The notes beneath the pieces are model-generated. The model ran no database searches, had not been told where the DNA came from, and was given only the letters and a program-made list of their open reading frames with translations. A program made the translations under genes and the position numbers. Below are positions 18,279-27,661 of a stretch of 64,000 nucleotides of DNA, in pieces (within the stretch, counting starts at the first letter, position 1; each line of letters starts with the position of its first letter). This stretch comes from Polyangiaceae bacterium (GTDB lineage Bacteria > Myxococcota_A > Polyangia > Polyangiales > Polyangiaceae). Location of the stretch: NCBI GenBank assembly GCA_041389725.1, contig JAWKRG010000004.1, positions 310,001 through 374,000 of the forward strand. Reading direction: 5' to 3'.

Positions 18279-18743
18279 TCAGCTGCCCCCGCCCATCAAG
18301 TCCTTCAGATTGTCCACTGTCTCTTCGTACTCCTGCAGCGTCTTGATCAGGTCGGCAACCTGTTGACGGAGCGCTGCGATTCCCAGCTCGCGAGCGAGGT
18401 CATCCAGCGCGGCCTTCTTCAGCGCTTCGTCCGACGCCTTCGCCGCCAGCGAGCTCCCGACCGCGTGCTTGGCGATCCACTTGGACCGCGCGACCCACGC
18501 GGCTCGCTGCTGCTTCGTCTTGGCTTTCGGCGCATCGGCAATCAGCTTCTGCATCGAGACTTTCGAGAGCTTCCCCCGCGCGATCGCTGCCTTGGCTTTG
18601 GCAATCACTGCCGCCTGTTTCGCAGACGGCTTGTCCGCTGCCAGCGCCACCCCCTCGTCGAAGCACATCACGTTGATGGTGACGCCGGACATCGCGATTC
18701 CAGCGACCAACAACATTCCCACGCGTGAACGCTTGCTCCTCAT
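18279..18743 (-). CDS. secreted or membrane-anchored helical protein, unknown function
   Basis: A 154-aa protein. The N-terminus MRSKRSRVGMLLVAGIAMSG is a basic then hydrophobic signal sequence or anchor, likely ending near ALAADKP. The rest is Ala/Lys-rich helix (AAVIAKAKAAIARGKLSK), ending in a probable coiled coil (VADLIKTLQEYEETVDNLKDL). The ATG at 18743 has GGAGA just upstream, and a longer frame to 18923 lacks such a site. No family is recognised. Likely periplasmic or inner-membrane attached. Confidence 0.65.
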   Translation of the reverse strand: MRSKRSRVGMLLVAGIAMSGVTINVMCFDEGVALAADKPSAKQAAVIAKAKAAIARGKLSKVSMQKLIADAPKAKTKQQRAAWVARSKWIAKHAVGSSLAAKASDEALKKAALDDLARELGIAALRQQVADLIKTLQEYEETVDNLKDLMGGGS

Positions 18744-19035
18744 TCTCCGTAGAAGTCTATCGCGTGTCCCGGTACATGCCAACGCGCTGCCCTTGCGCGA
18801 CGCTGCAGAGGTTGGCGCGTAGCGCCGCAGCGATGACAAATCGCAATCGGGTCGCCGTTCGTCCACCTGGGCCGGCGGCCTGGCAAGTGGCCGGATGCAA
18901 GCCCTCAGTGGCCCGCGAAACACGAGCCACGAACAACAAGGCGGTCAGTTGGTGTTAGCGCTCAATGTGGAGGCTGGGCGTGATGTGCGAAGCGCGCACG
19001 CCGGGTGATGGAGTCGAGCGCGGGCCGTCTTCTTC

Positions 19036-20544
19036 CTACAACGCGAGCTTGGCTTGCGTTTGGCCGACCACGCCGTCGTTGCCGGAGCCGCCGCCCTTGC
19101 CTGCGTTGCCGGCCGTGCCAGTCGTAATTATCGAGTTGGTGTCGGTGATCGTCGATCCCGTGCTGTGAAGAATGCCGACGCTCACGCCGCCTGCGCCACC
19201 ACCGCCTGCACCACCCGCGCCCCCCGCGCCGCCTTTTGCGCCGTTGCAGCCGAATCCTGACTTCTTTCCACCGAATCCAACGGTCGTCGCGCCCGCTTGT
19301 CCAGCAGCACCACTTCCGCCGTCACCAGGAGTGCCTGTCGTGAATGTGCAACTGGTCGCGGTGACAGTAGAGTCGAACACCAGAAGCGCGATACTCGAGC
19401 CGCCAGCGCCGCCACCGGGGCCGCCAGCGCCGCCGCATCCACCACAGGCACCACCGCCGCCAGCTCCGCTAGTCGCGCCGTCTGCGCCGGCTCCCCCTCC
19501 ACCGCCTTGGCCCGCGGTTCCATTGTTGCCTGCTGCGCCGTCCGCCCCGGTGAATCCCGCACTGCCAAGGGTGCCGACTGTTGACGCTCCCCCAGCGTCC
19601 GGTTGTGGCGAAGCGTTCGCGCCAATGCCCCCGCCGGCTCCAGTGGCTGCGCAAGCTGCAATGTCGCCTGCCGCTCCTCCTCCAAGCGAGGGTGAACCAG
19701 GTGCACCGGTCTGGCCCTTCAATCCACCGCCACCTCCACTGGACATGTCGCCCGCCGCGCAAGTGCAGTCCTTGGGAGCCCCCGGCGTAGCACCCGACGC
19801 GTCGTTTCCAGCGAGCTTTGACGGATCGCCCTCGTACACGAAGTCCGTGCGCTTTCCGTTCTTGCCGTTCTTTCCGGTGCCAGCGATGAAGTCGACGGAT
19901 TCGAACCTGAGTGCGCTGGAGTTCTTCACGAAGGCCGCGATGCTGGACTCACCTTCGGCGACGCCGTCGGCAGCCTTGAACTCGAAGCCCGTGAAGGATG
20001 TCGCCGTGGTCACGCTATCGACTTGCAGCGCGTAGCCCTTGGATGGTGCCACCGAGGTCTTGATGGTCGGCTCGTACGCCCACGTGGAGCAGTTGAAGCC
20101 GCCGTATACGTTGACACCTTCGTGCGCTGTGCCGATGCTGACTCCCTCCGTGAAAGGCGCGTTGCAGGCGATCACGATCTTGCCTGCGGCCTTCGCGGTC
20201 TCCATGCCTTTCTCGATGGTGGCGAAGGGTGTTCCCTTGGAACCGTCAGCTGCGTCGCTGCCACTCGCACTCACGAAGACCGCGTACTGCTCGTCGACCA
20301 AGCACGCTTCCGTGCCCGGTGCTGCATTCGTGTCGCACCCACCCCCGTCACCGCCGCTTCCCGATGAGCCACCGATGCCCGCGCCGCCGTCGGTGCCGCC
20401 TGCGCCGCCGGTTGCGCCCGCACCACCTGTGCCGCCGGTGCCTGCAGCACCTCCGCTACTCGAAGAACTCTCGCCGTCGCTTCCACAGCCGGCGACGCAG
20501 AGCGCTCCGACCGAGACAACCAGAGACCAGATCAAGTTACGCAT
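19036..20544 (-). CDS. glycine-rich lipoprotein with predicted beta-helix (copy 1)
   Basis: A 502-aa lipoprotein: signal peptide with lipobox VAGC (Cys20), then a Gly/Ser/Thr linker. The next module begins AVFVSASGSDAADGSKGTPF, a DUF1565/pectin-lyase-like start seen in right-handed beta-helix proteins. The second half is collagen- or PGRS-like (GG-x repeats), and the C-terminus is the conserved GVVGQTQAKLAL. The ATG at 20544 has a strong GGAGG site. It lies downstream of copy 2 (82-base gap) on the same strand. It is nearly identical to copy 3 (24362-25882) from the Cys-rich CDTNAAPGTEAC motif through the beta-helix module, but differs in the Gly-rich half. Location: outer membrane or cell surface. 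Function unknown. Confidence 0.8.
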   Translation of the reverse strand: MRNLIWSLVVSVGALCVAGCGSDGESSSSSGGAAGTGGTGGAGATGGAGGTDGGAGIGGSSGSGGDGGGCDTNAAPGTEACLVDEQYAVFVSASGSDAADGSKGTPFATIEKGMETAKAAGKIVIACNAPFTEGVSIGTAHEGVNVYGGFNCSTWAYEPTIKTSVAPSKGYALQVDSVTTATSFTGFEFKAADGVAEGESSIAAFVKNSSALRFESVDFIAGTGKNGKNGKRTDFVYEGDPSKLAGNDASGATPGAPKDCTCAAGDMSSGGGGGLKGQTGAPGSPSLGGGAAGDIAACAATGAGGGIGANASPQPDAGGASTVGTLGSAGFTGADGAAGNNGTAGQGGGGGAGADGATSGAGGGGACGGCGGAGGPGGGAGGSSIALLVFDSTVTATSCTFTTGTPGDGGSGAAGQAGATTVGFGGKKSGFGCNGAKGGAGGAGGAGGGGAGGVSVGILHSTGSTITDTNSIITTGTAGNAGKGGGSGNDGVVGQTQAKLAL

Positions 20545-20626
20545 CGTCCCCTCCTTCAATGAATCACTTGAATCTGTTGGGCTGATTGTGTCGCTGTTCA
20601 GAACGCTTCGGTGTTGTTGATCAGGC

Positions 20627-22264
20627 CTACGTCTGCTCGAACTTCTGATCGGCTTTGCCGACGGAACCATTGGGGGCCTTCACGCCGCCGGGCACTTGGC
20701 CTCCGGTGCCGAGCGCGCCCTCGGTTCCGGGCACGAGGGTCACCGTGCCGACTTCAGTCGGCTGCGTGGTGTTCCACACGATCGGATACGACGGGCCGCC
20801 GGTTCCGCCGGAGCCCGAGCCGCCGGGACCGCCTTTGCCCCCCTCACCACCATTGCCGGCCTTGCCCAAAGCTGTCGCCCCTGCACTGCCACCGTTACCC
20901 CCAGCAACGCCATCGCCACCGACTCCACCTTGTCCACCATCGCCACCGTCTCCGCCTTTACCGGAAGTGAGCGTGCAGTCTTCGAGGGTGACTTTGCTGT
21001 TCCACGACAGCAGGGCGACGCTGGCGCCACCGCCTTTGCCACCACTCCCTGGCGTTCCCCCGCAACCGCCCATGCCGCCGGCACCGCCCGATGCGCCGAT
21101 ACAGTTGGTGGCGGTTGCCGCGCTACTCGCGCCGCCGCCGCCACCACCTTGGCCCGGGAAACCGATGGCGCCGTTCGCACCGTCCGCGGGCGTGAATCCG
21201 GCCTGTGTGAACTTTCCAGCGGGGTCTGCCGCATTGCCGTTCGTTCCCGCATTGCCGGGTGACCCAGGTTGGCCGGCGCCGTTCGTTCCCGCGGGACCTG
21301 CGTTGGAAGTGTTCGGCGGCGTTACATCCGTCTTGGGCGTCCCATCAAATCCAGGGGTTCCCGGCGATTCTTTCAACGCGGTTCCACCCTGTCCGCCGAG
21401 CGAACCGCAGGAGCTAGCTGCCGCCCACTTTCCTCCGGCTTGAGTCCCTGGGGGCGTCCCACACGACGCGTTCGCACCGTCCTGCGCCGGCCCTGCCGTG
21501 GCTCCATTCGTTCCCGTTGTTCCGGCGCCCCCGGTATCGCCCTTTGCGCCGTCACCGGCTGTGACTGACACACCGCTGAGATGAACGTTGGCGCTGTTTG
21601 CGGCAAGGATCCCGATGCTCGACTGCCCCGACACCGCAGCCTTGGCGCTCGTGATATCGAAATCCATCAACGTCACACCAGTGGTCAGGCCGCTAATGGT
21701 GACTGCCGTGGCGTCGCCGGAGATCGAGGCTTTGTTGGCGCCGTAGGTCCAGGTGCCGCCGGCGCAGTCGAAGCCGCCGAAGAGCTTGATGCCGTCGCTG
21801 GTGGAGTCGATCGAGATGGACTCCTTGTAAGAGTCACCGGTGTCGCACACGTAGACGTTCTTGCCCGCGGCTGCGCCGATGGCGGCGGAGATGGTCTTGT
21901 ACGGATTCAAGAAGGAGCCGTCTTCGCTGCCCGACGTGCTGTTGCCGTTGACGAAGACGCCGTAGTCTTCGCTGATCAAGCACGACTCTTCGCCGGGGTT
22001 CTTCGAGGTGTCGCACCCACCCCCATCACCGCCGCTTCCCGACGAGCCACCGATGCCCGCACCGCCGTCGGTGCCGCCTGCGCCGCCGGTTGCGCCGGTC
22101 CCGCCGGTGCCTGACGTCGAACCGGTGCCGGAACCGCATGTGTTGCTGTTCTCGCAGCCGTCGAAGTCGCCGCTGCTACAGCCGAGAGCGAATGCTCCCG
22201 CTACGGCCATGGACCCAACCCCAAATACTGCCCACACAACCACTGACGAAAAGCGACGCATCAT
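20627..22264 (-). CDS. glycine-rich lipoprotein with predicted beta-helix (copy 2)
   Basis: A 545-aa lipoprotein. The signal peptide ends in a lipobox around FALGC (Cys29). The Gly/Thr linker (GSGTGSTSGTGGTGATGG) and SSGSGGDGGGCDT block are shared with copy 3. The beta-helix module starts YGVFVNGNSTSGSEDGSFLNPYKTI and is clearly more diverged than between copies 1 and 3. A long Gly-rich region follows, and the C-terminus lacks the LAL ending. It starts 12 bases after the stop of the PEGA-type gene at 22277, as copy 3 does after its own partner, so PEGA protein and lipoprotein form a two-gene unit. Confidence 0.8.
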   Translation of the reverse strand: MMRRFSSVVVWAVFGVGSMAVAGAFALGCSSGDFDGCENSNTCGSGTGSTSGTGGTGATGGAGGTDGGAGIGGSSGSGGDGGGCDTSKNPGEESCLISEDYGVFVNGNSTSGSEDGSFLNPYKTISAAIGAAAGKNVYVCDTGDSYKESISIDSTSDGIKLFGGFDCAGGTWTYGANKASISGDATAVTISGLTTGVTLMDFDITSAKAAVSGQSSIGILAANSANVHLSGVSVTAGDGAKGDTGGAGTTGTNGATAGPAQDGANASCGTPPGTQAGGKWAAASSCGSLGGQGGTALKESPGTPGFDGTPKTDVTPPNTSNAGPAGTNGAGQPGSPGNAGTNGNAADPAGKFTQAGFTPADGANGAIGFPGQGGGGGGASSAATATNCIGASGGAGGMGGCGGTPGSGGKGGGASVALLSWNSKVTLEDCTLTSGKGGDGGDGGQGGVGGDGVAGGNGGSAGATALGKAGNGGEGGKGGPGGSGSGGTGGPSYPIVWNTTQPTEVGTVTLVPGTEGALGTGGQVPGGVKAPNGSVGKADQKFEQT

Positions 22265-22276
22265 TGAACTCCCAAA

Positions 22277-23191
22277 CTAAAACGTTCCCGAAAGGGAAAG
22301 GCTCATCTCGTGTTTGCTGACATTGCCGCCGACGTGGAGCGGGGCAGTCTTTGCAGTCTTTTCGTTGGACGGAACTAGGAACGAGGCGCCCACCACTGCC
22401 AGTCCCACCCCCGCACCGATCAGCCCAATGGTCGACCAAGTTTCCGCGGTGCGTCCGCGCTCGTTCGCGGCGTCGATGTCGTCACACACCGAAATCCCCG
22501 GCTTGCACTGCCCGGGTCCGGGGTCAGCCGCAGCTTGTTTGAGCAGCGACTCCTGATCATCTTTTGCTGAGCTCTTCGAGATCGTGAATCCGACAAACAC
22601 GCCGAGCCCGATTGCAGCCAACGCACCGCCACTGATGAGCATGATGGTCTTCGTGCTCATGCCGTCGCTGCTGACGTGGGCGCCGTTGCCGTCGTCGGGG
22701 GGCGGGGTGTGGGGCTTGCCGTTGCCGGTGCCGTGGTGGCCGTTCTCCGGAGGCGGTGTGACGACGCCGGCTCCGCTGTCGACCTCGAGGGTGATCTCGA
22801 CTTCTTTCATCTCACCGCGGGCGAGCGCGACCGTGCGCCGTGCTTCCTTGTGGCCTTCGGCTTTGACGACCACGTTGGTGGCGCCGGGCTCCACGAACAC
22901 TTCTTTCTCGATGGGCGTCTTGCCCACATCGCGCTCGTTGCACGACACCTGCGCACCTTCGACCGACACGATGATCTTGAGCGTGCCGACTTCCTTCTTG
23001 GCCTGAGAGAGCCGCGCTTCGAGAGCGCCCTTCTTTCCTGCTTCTTCGGGGGGCAACTTGGAGAGCGCGTCACTCAAGTACTCCGCGGCTTCGCGGTGTT
23101 TACCTAGCGTGAGTGCGACATCGCCAAGGTTCGCAGCGGTCTTGAAGTCTTTGCGGATCTCGTATGCACCTCGGTATGCCTCGTAGGCTTG
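22277..23191 (-). pseudogene. PEGA/TPR membrane protein lacking its normal N-terminus
   Basis: From 23191 leftward the frame matches the intact paralogue at 25896-27062 almost residue for residue: AYEAY-GAYEIRKDFKTAA, the TPR helices, the PEGA domain (VGTLKIIVSVEGAQVSCNERDVGKTPI) and the HHGTGNGKPHTPPPDDGNG linker. The C-terminal membrane part (two hydrophobic segments and an LSLSGTF end) has diverged. To the right of 23191 the similarity stops. The frame stays open to 23524, but there it codes Arg/Ala-rich repeats with no signal peptide. Either the gene is a 5'-truncated pseudogene or it uses an unrecognised start. Its export signal is gone, so the product would not reach the envelope normally. 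Confidence 0.6.
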
Positions 23192-23948
23192 AGCTGCCCA
23201 CCCCGCATCCGTCCTCGGCGGCGTCGCCGCCTGCGGGCGGTGCCCCCTCCCAAGCGCCGTGCTCGGCGGCCGTCGTGTATGCGTGCGGAACGAGCTGCGC
23301 GTCGCATAGGCTGGCGGTGACGACCTGCCGCCTGCGCGCGGCGCGGGAGGGGCTGCGTAGTTCCGGGCTGATGGGTCAGCGCGACGGGCTAGCTGGTATG
23401 CGTGGCTCCGAACTGCTCGGTGCACCCGACGCGCTAGCTGGTCTGCGTGGACCCGAACTGCTGGCTGCACGCGACGGATGAGGTGGTTCCTCGGTTCGTC
23501 AAGAGCCTCCCACCCTGCAGGCATCTGGCGATTGTAGTCGAGGGTGTGCGAGGGACCAATGAAATCACCGCGGACATCTTCAATGTCGTCGCCGCCACCT
23601 CGAGTCGGTTGTCCTCACCCCCACTTGCGGCAGCGACGCAACTTGTTCTGCGTTCGCCTGGCGAAGCATGCTGCCACCGGCTTTCGCATCGACGCATCGG
23701 GCTTTCGGCTCCCATCGCTCCGCCTGCGCATTCGCGTGACCGAGCGCAGCAAGGCCATTGCCTCTCGTCGGTCGGGGCTGGCGCCCGTCCTCCGCTTGGG
23801 CGCGCACGCTCTGTGCCGTGCTCAGTCCGAGCGAGTGCTGTCTCTCGCATAGCGGGGGGAGCGGACCTGTCTGCGTACTACGCACGTCACAGATCCTGCG
23901 CTTGGGTTTGCGAAGGCCGGGAGCCAGCCCCCGGCCTCAGAGGTAATC
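23192..23948. other. gap without a convincing gene; degenerate tandem repeats at 23341-23480
   Basis: About 750 bases between the truncated PEGA gene and the DUF559 gene. Several frames are open, but none has a recognisable product or ribosome site. Around 23341-23480 a unit of about 46 bases (gctagctggt.tgcgtgg.cccgaactgct) recurs two to three times. The stretch is probably the scar of a rearrangement that removed the PEGA gene's 5' end. Confidence 0.5.
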
Positions 23949-24302
23949 ATGCAAAGTCCCAGCTTCTCCCGCCGCAGTCAGCTCGAAATGTCCGCTCAGC
24001 AAATGCGTGAGCACCCGTCCTTTCCCGAGCAAAAGCTTTGGCGCGCCATTCATGCCGGAAAAGTCGGCGCCTGCGTGCGCCGCCAGTTCGTGGTGGGCCG
24101 CTACGTTGCCGACTTCGCCATTCCTTCGCGCAAGCTGCTCATCGAAGTTGATGGTCCCCACCACTCCCGCCAACGCAGCGCTGACGCGCGCCGTGACCGC
24201 CACCTCGCCAAGCTCGGCTGGCGCGTCCTGCGCGTCAGCGCCGCTGATGTGCTGTATCGGTTGGAAGAAGTGGTGGAGAGGGTGCGGGGGGCGGTGGGCT
24301 AG
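23949..24302 (+). CDS. DUF559 (Vsr-like) endonuclease-domain protein
   Basis: A 117-aa protein with the DUF559 core: LWRAIHAGKVGACVRRQFVVGRY, then ADFAIPSRKLLIEVDGPHH, then DARRDRHLAKLGWRVLRV. These correspond to the Vsr-like PD-(D/E)XK fold with Asp, Glu-x-D and a conserved HH. The ATG at 23949 has AGAGGT just upstream; a second ATG 13 codons later is possible. It sits alone on the plus strand between two leftward lipoprotein cassettes and beside the truncated PEGA gene. DUF559 proteins are widespread small presumed nucleases; their role is unknown. Confidence 0.8.
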   Translation: MQSPSFSRRSQLEMSAQQMREHPSFPEQKLWRAIHAGKVGACVRRQFVVGRYVADFAIPSRKLLIEVDGPHHSRQRSADARRDRHLAKLGWRVLRVSAADVLYRLEEVVERVRGAVG

Positions 24303-24361
24303 CGGTCCGCGGACTGCTTGTTGATTACGGCGATCGACTGGGAGTGAGGGTGTCTCGTGTT

Positions 24362-25882
24362 CTACAACGCGAGCTTATCCTGCTTTTCGCCGGCCACGCC
24401 GTTGTTGCCGGAGCCGCCGCCGTTGCCGGCGTTGCCAGCCTTGCCCGTCGTGAACATGGAGCTGGTGTCGTTGATCGTCGAACCGGAGCTGTGAAGGATG
24501 CCGACGCTCACGCCACCGGCGCCACCGCCGCCGTTGCCGCCTGCTCCTCCGGACCCGCCCTTGCCACCGGTGCACCCACCGTTCGTCTTTCCGCCTCCAA
24601 ATCCAACTTGCGTTGCACCAGCTTGACCCTTGTCGCCCGTGCCGCCGTCACCTGCATCGCCTGTTGTGAATGTGCAACTGGTCGCGGTGACCGTCGAGTC
24701 GAACACGAGTAGCGCGATGCTCGAGCCGCCCGCGCCCCCGCCGGGTCCGCCTGCGCCGCCGCATCCGCCGCAGCCACCTCCACCGCCAAGCCCCGTGTCG
24801 GGGCCGGTTGCTCCAGCGCCACCACCCCCGGCCTGTCCCGCCGGGCCGTCCTTCCCGTTGTCGCCTGACGAGCCAGCGAAGCCGCTGTTGCTCAGCGTCC
24901 CAACGCTTGCGGCTCCTGGCGCATCGCCTTGCGCGACGCCGTTGTCTCCTACCCCGCCGCCTGTGTTTGTGCTCTTGCAGGCCGCGAGCGTGCCCCCGTT
25001 CGCGCTTCCCTGCGGCTTTCCGGGTGAACCCCCTTGGTCCTCAAAACCACCTGCCCCTCCAATTGTGGAGTCACCCGCAGGACACAAACACGTTTTCGGG
25101 CCACCAGCCGCTGCGCCAGTCGCGTCATTGCCGTTCAGCTTCGACTGTAGCGCCTCGTACACGAAGTCCGTGCGCACTCCGTTCTTGCCGTTCTTTCCGG
25201 CGCCAGCGACGAAGTCGACGGACTCGAACCTCAGTGCGCTGGAGTTCTTCACGAAGGCGGCGATGCTGGACTCGCCGTCGGCGACGCCGTCGGCAGCCTT
25301 GAACTCGAAGCCCGTGAAGGATGTTGCGGTGGTCACGCCGTCGACTTGCAGCGCGTAACCCTTGGCCGGTGCCACCGAGGTCTTGATGGTCGGTTCGTAC
25401 GCCCACGTGGAGCAGTTGAAGCCGCCGTATACGTTGACGCCTTCGTGCGCGGTGCCGATGCTGACGCCCTCGGTGAAGGGTGCGTTGCAGGCGATCACGA
25501 TCTTGCCTGCGGCCTTCGCGGTCTCCATGCCTTTCTCGATGGTGGCGAAGGGGGTTCCCTTGGAACCGTCTGCTGCGTCGCTACCACTCGCACTCACGAA
25601 GACGGCGTACTGCTCGTCGACCAAGCAGGCTTCCGTGCCCGGTGCTGCATTCGTGTCACACCCACCGCCATCCCCGCCGCTTCCGGAAGATCCACCGATG
25701 CCAGCGCCGCCGTCGGTGCCGCCTGCGCCGCCGGTTGCGCCCGTGCCGCCAGTGCCTGACGTCGAACCGGTGCCCGAAGCGCAGTTGCCAGCCTCTTCGC
25801 ACGTAAACTCGTCACCACATCCGGTGAGCCCTACACAGCCGACCAGCGCAACAAGAAGACCACTCCCAATCACAAATCGCAT
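24362..25882 (-). CDS. glycine-rich lipoprotein with predicted beta-helix (copy 3)
   Basis: A 506-aa lipoprotein with lipobox LTGC (Cys22), a Gly/Thr linker identical in style to copy 2 and the CDTNAAPGTEACLVDEQYAV block identical to copy 1. The beta-helix module (FVSASGSDAADGSKGTPF) is followed by a Gly-rich half ending GVAGEKQDKLAL. The ATG at 25882 has AGGAG 6 bases upstream and lies 13 bases after the PEGA/TPR gene. It therefore joins a linker like copy 2 to a beta-helix module like copy 1, pointing to gene conversion among the copies. Cell-surface location is expected; the partner is unknown. Confidence 0.8.
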   Translation of the reverse strand: MRFVIGSGLLVALVGCVGLTGCGDEFTCEEAGNCASGTGSTSGTGGTGATGGAGGTDGGAGIGGSSGSGGDGGGCDTNAAPGTEACLVDEQYAVFVSASGSDAADGSKGTPFATIEKGMETAKAAGKIVIACNAPFTEGVSIGTAHEGVNVYGGFNCSTWAYEPTIKTSVAPAKGYALQVDGVTTATSFTGFEFKAADGVADGESSIAAFVKNSSALRFESVDFVAGAGKNGKNGVRTDFVYEALQSKLNGNDATGAAAGGPKTCLCPAGDSTIGGAGGFEDQGGSPGKPQGSANGGTLAACKSTNTGGGVGDNGVAQGDAPGAASVGTLSNSGFAGSSGDNGKDGPAGQAGGGGAGATGPDTGLGGGGGCGGCGGAGGPGGGAGGSSIALLVFDSTVTATSCTFTTGDAGDGGTGDKGQAGATQVGFGGGKTNGGCTGGKGGSGGAGGNGGGGAGGVSVGILHSSGSTINDTSSMFTTGKAGNAGNGGGSGNNGVAGEKQDKLAL

Positions 25883-25895
25883 CGGATTCTCCTGC

Positions 25896-27062
25896 CTAGA
25901 AGTGCGCCGTGAATGACGCTTGTGCTCCCCCCGTGGTGGGGCTGATAGAAAGCTGCGGTGTTCTCACGCGCGCGGTCGTTTTCGAATCGCCTTCTGGCCA
26001 GAGCAGAAACGCGGCAAGCGTACCGACTCCGAAGACGCCCGCGCCGATGAACCCGGCGGTGGAGATCTTCCTAGAGCTATCGCGGTGCTCGAGTGAATCA
26101 ATGATGTCGCTGCAAATCGCCGCGTCTGCATTGGCGGCGCAGCCGTTCGGGCCGAGCTGCGCTTCCATGTCCTTGAGTTGTGACTTCGCGTCGTCGTCTG
26201 CGCCATTCGCGTCGACGAGGAACCCAATCCCAACGCCCAGCCCGATGGCCGTCAGCGCGGCGCCGCCGATCACGACGATGGTCTTCGTACTCATGCCATC
26301 GCTGCTGACGTGCGCGCCGTTGCCGTCGTCGGGGGGAGGGGTGTGGGGCTTGCCGTTGCCGGTGCCGTGGTGGCCGCTGTCCGGAGGCGGCGTGACGACG
26401 CCGGCTCCGCTGTCGACCTCGAGGGTGATCTCGACTTCTTTCATCTCACCGCGGGCGAGCGCGACCGTGCGCCGCGCTTCCTTGTGGCCTTCGGCTTTCA
26501 CCACAACGTTGGTGGCCCCGGGCTCAACGAACACTTCTTTCTCGATTGGCGTCTTGCCCACATCGCGCTCGTTGCACGACACCTGCGCGCCTTCGACTGA
26601 CACGATGATCTTGAGCGTGCCGACTTCCTTCTTCGCCTGAGAGAGCCGCGCTTCGAGAGCGCCCTTCTTGCTCGCTTCTTCGGGCGGCAGCTTGGAGAGC
26701 GCGTCGCTCAAGTACTCCGCGGCTTCGCGGTGTTTGCCCAACGTGAGTGCGACATCGCCGAGGTTGGCAGCGGTCTTGAAGTCTTTGCGGATCTCGTACG
26801 CACCCAAGTACGCCTCGTAGGCTTCCTTCCACTTCTTCGCCTTGTAGGCTTGATTGCCTTTTTGGAAGAGCGCGTCGGCGGCTGAGGTGTCGCCGGCTTG
26901 GGCGGCGGGGGTGATGAGGGTGGGCGCTAGGAACGCGCTGCTGGTGACGAGGGCCGCGATGAGGGTGCTCGCAGCGAAGGCGCGTTTGGTCTTGCGCGGC
27001 TCGCGGGGGGAGCGCGGGGAAGGGGCGGAAGCGGAGAAGGAGGGCACGCCGAAGGAGAGCAT
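25896..27062 (-). CDS. TPR/PEGA-domain envelope protein (intact copy)
   Basis: A 388-aa protein. A long basic N-terminus leads into a hydrophobic signal (ALVTSSAFLAPTLITPAAQA). TPR helices follow (ADALFQKGNQAYKAKKWKEA...GAYEIRKDF), then a PEGA domain (LKIIVSVEGAQVSCNERDVG...KTPIEKEVFVEPGATNVV). A Pro/His/Gly linker and a transmembrane helix (VVIGGAALTAIGLGVGIGFLV) come next, and the C-terminus ends in beta-rich ASFTAHF. The chosen ATG at 27062 has no Shine-Dalgarno match, so the start is unsure. It is the first gene of a cassette with lipoprotein copy 3. PEGA domains are common on surface proteins of myxobacteria, where they probably bind other envelope parts. Confidence 0.75.
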   Translation of the reverse strand: MLSFGVPSFSASAPSPRSPREPRKTKRAFAASTLIAALVTSSAFLAPTLITPAAQAGDTSAADALFQKGNQAYKAKKWKEAYEAYLGAYEIRKDFKTAANLGDVALTLGKHREAAEYLSDALSKLPPEEASKKGALEARLSQAKKEVGTLKIIVSVEGAQVSCNERDVGKTPIEKEVFVEPGATNVVVKAEGHKEARRTVALARGEMKEVEITLEVDSGAGVVTPPPDSGHHGTGNGKPHTPPPDDGNGAHVSSDGMSTKTIVVIGGAALTAIGLGVGIGFLVDANGADDDAKSQLKDMEAQLGPNGCAANADAAICSDIIDSLEHRDSSRKISTAGFIGAGVFGVGTLAAFLLWPEGDSKTTARVRTPQLSISPTTGGAQASFTAHF

Positions 27063-27388
27063 GTAAGGAGGGGATCTTGGTCGGAAATGGGCGATTGGGC
27101 CAGAAGCACGCGTGGGAGCGGACCGCGGGCCGGAATCGATCGGGGCAAGCTGCGCCCTGTCGGGCGGGGCGAGCTGTCAGTTCCGGATTTTCTCTAGAAT
27201 TTTCACCACCCCTGCGGGTGAGGGTCGCGACGGGCAGGCCGCGGTGCCGCGCCGCGCGAGCCGCGAGGGGCGGAAGCGGGCGGCTAGCGCCGACTAGAAG
27301 CGGGCTCCTACGTTGGCCTCGGCATTGGCAACGTTGAGTAGACCGAGCGGCCTTGTGCGGGCGGTCAGATGCAGCAACGATGCAACCG
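27063..27388. other. gap of about 325 bases with no gene recognised
   Basis: This lies between the leftward PEGA gene and the rightward antitoxin gene and is very GC-rich. Open frames here have no recognisable product. It should hold promoters for both neighbours, but I see no clear motif. Confidence 0.4.
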
Positions 27389-27661
27389 ATGAAGAAGTGG
27401 GGTGGCAAGACGTCGCAGATGACGAGTCGCGAGTTCAATCAACAGACCGCACGAGCGAAACGTGCTGCGATGGAGGGAGCGGTGGTCATCACCCATCGCG
27501 GTCGCCCGTCCCACGTGTTGGTGAGCTACGAGGTGTACTGCGAGCTGACTGAAGCTTCCGGCAGTCTGGTCGAGATCCTAGGTCGACCGCATGGCATTGC
27601 CGACGTCAGCTTCAGCCCGCCACGTTCGAGGGAACGCGCGACGGCGGCAACGTTGGATTGA
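27389..27661 (+). CDS. Phd/YefM-type antitoxin, apparently orphan
   Basis: A 90-aa protein from ATG 27389 (MKKWGGKTSQM). The core TSREFNQQTARAKRAAMEG and VVITHRGRPSHVLVSYEVY matches the Phd/YefM antitoxin fold, whose N-terminal domain binds DNA and whose C-terminal tail blocks a toxin. The tail here is ADVSFSPPRSRER. Usually a PIN, RelE or Doc toxin gene follows directly. The next 350 bases contain no such frame, so the toxin is missing. Alternative starts at 27353, 27380 and 27419 cannot be excluded because no ribosome site is clear. It may act as a solitary regulator or protect against a toxin encoded elsewhere. Confidence 0.7.
   Translation: MKKWGGKTSQMTSREFNQQTARAKRAAMEGAVVITHRGRPSHVLVSYEVYCELTEASGSLVEILGRPHGIADVSFSPPRSRERATAATLD

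Noticed and set aside
19169..20620. Pro/Ala-rich open frames opposite the lipoprotein genes
   Set aside because: They are the complement of Gly-rich coding sequence and recur opposite each paralogue, so they are shadows.
23447..24010. Possible 187-codon gene before the DUF559 gene
   Set aside because: It has no recognisable domain, runs into the DUF559 frame and overlaps repeats.
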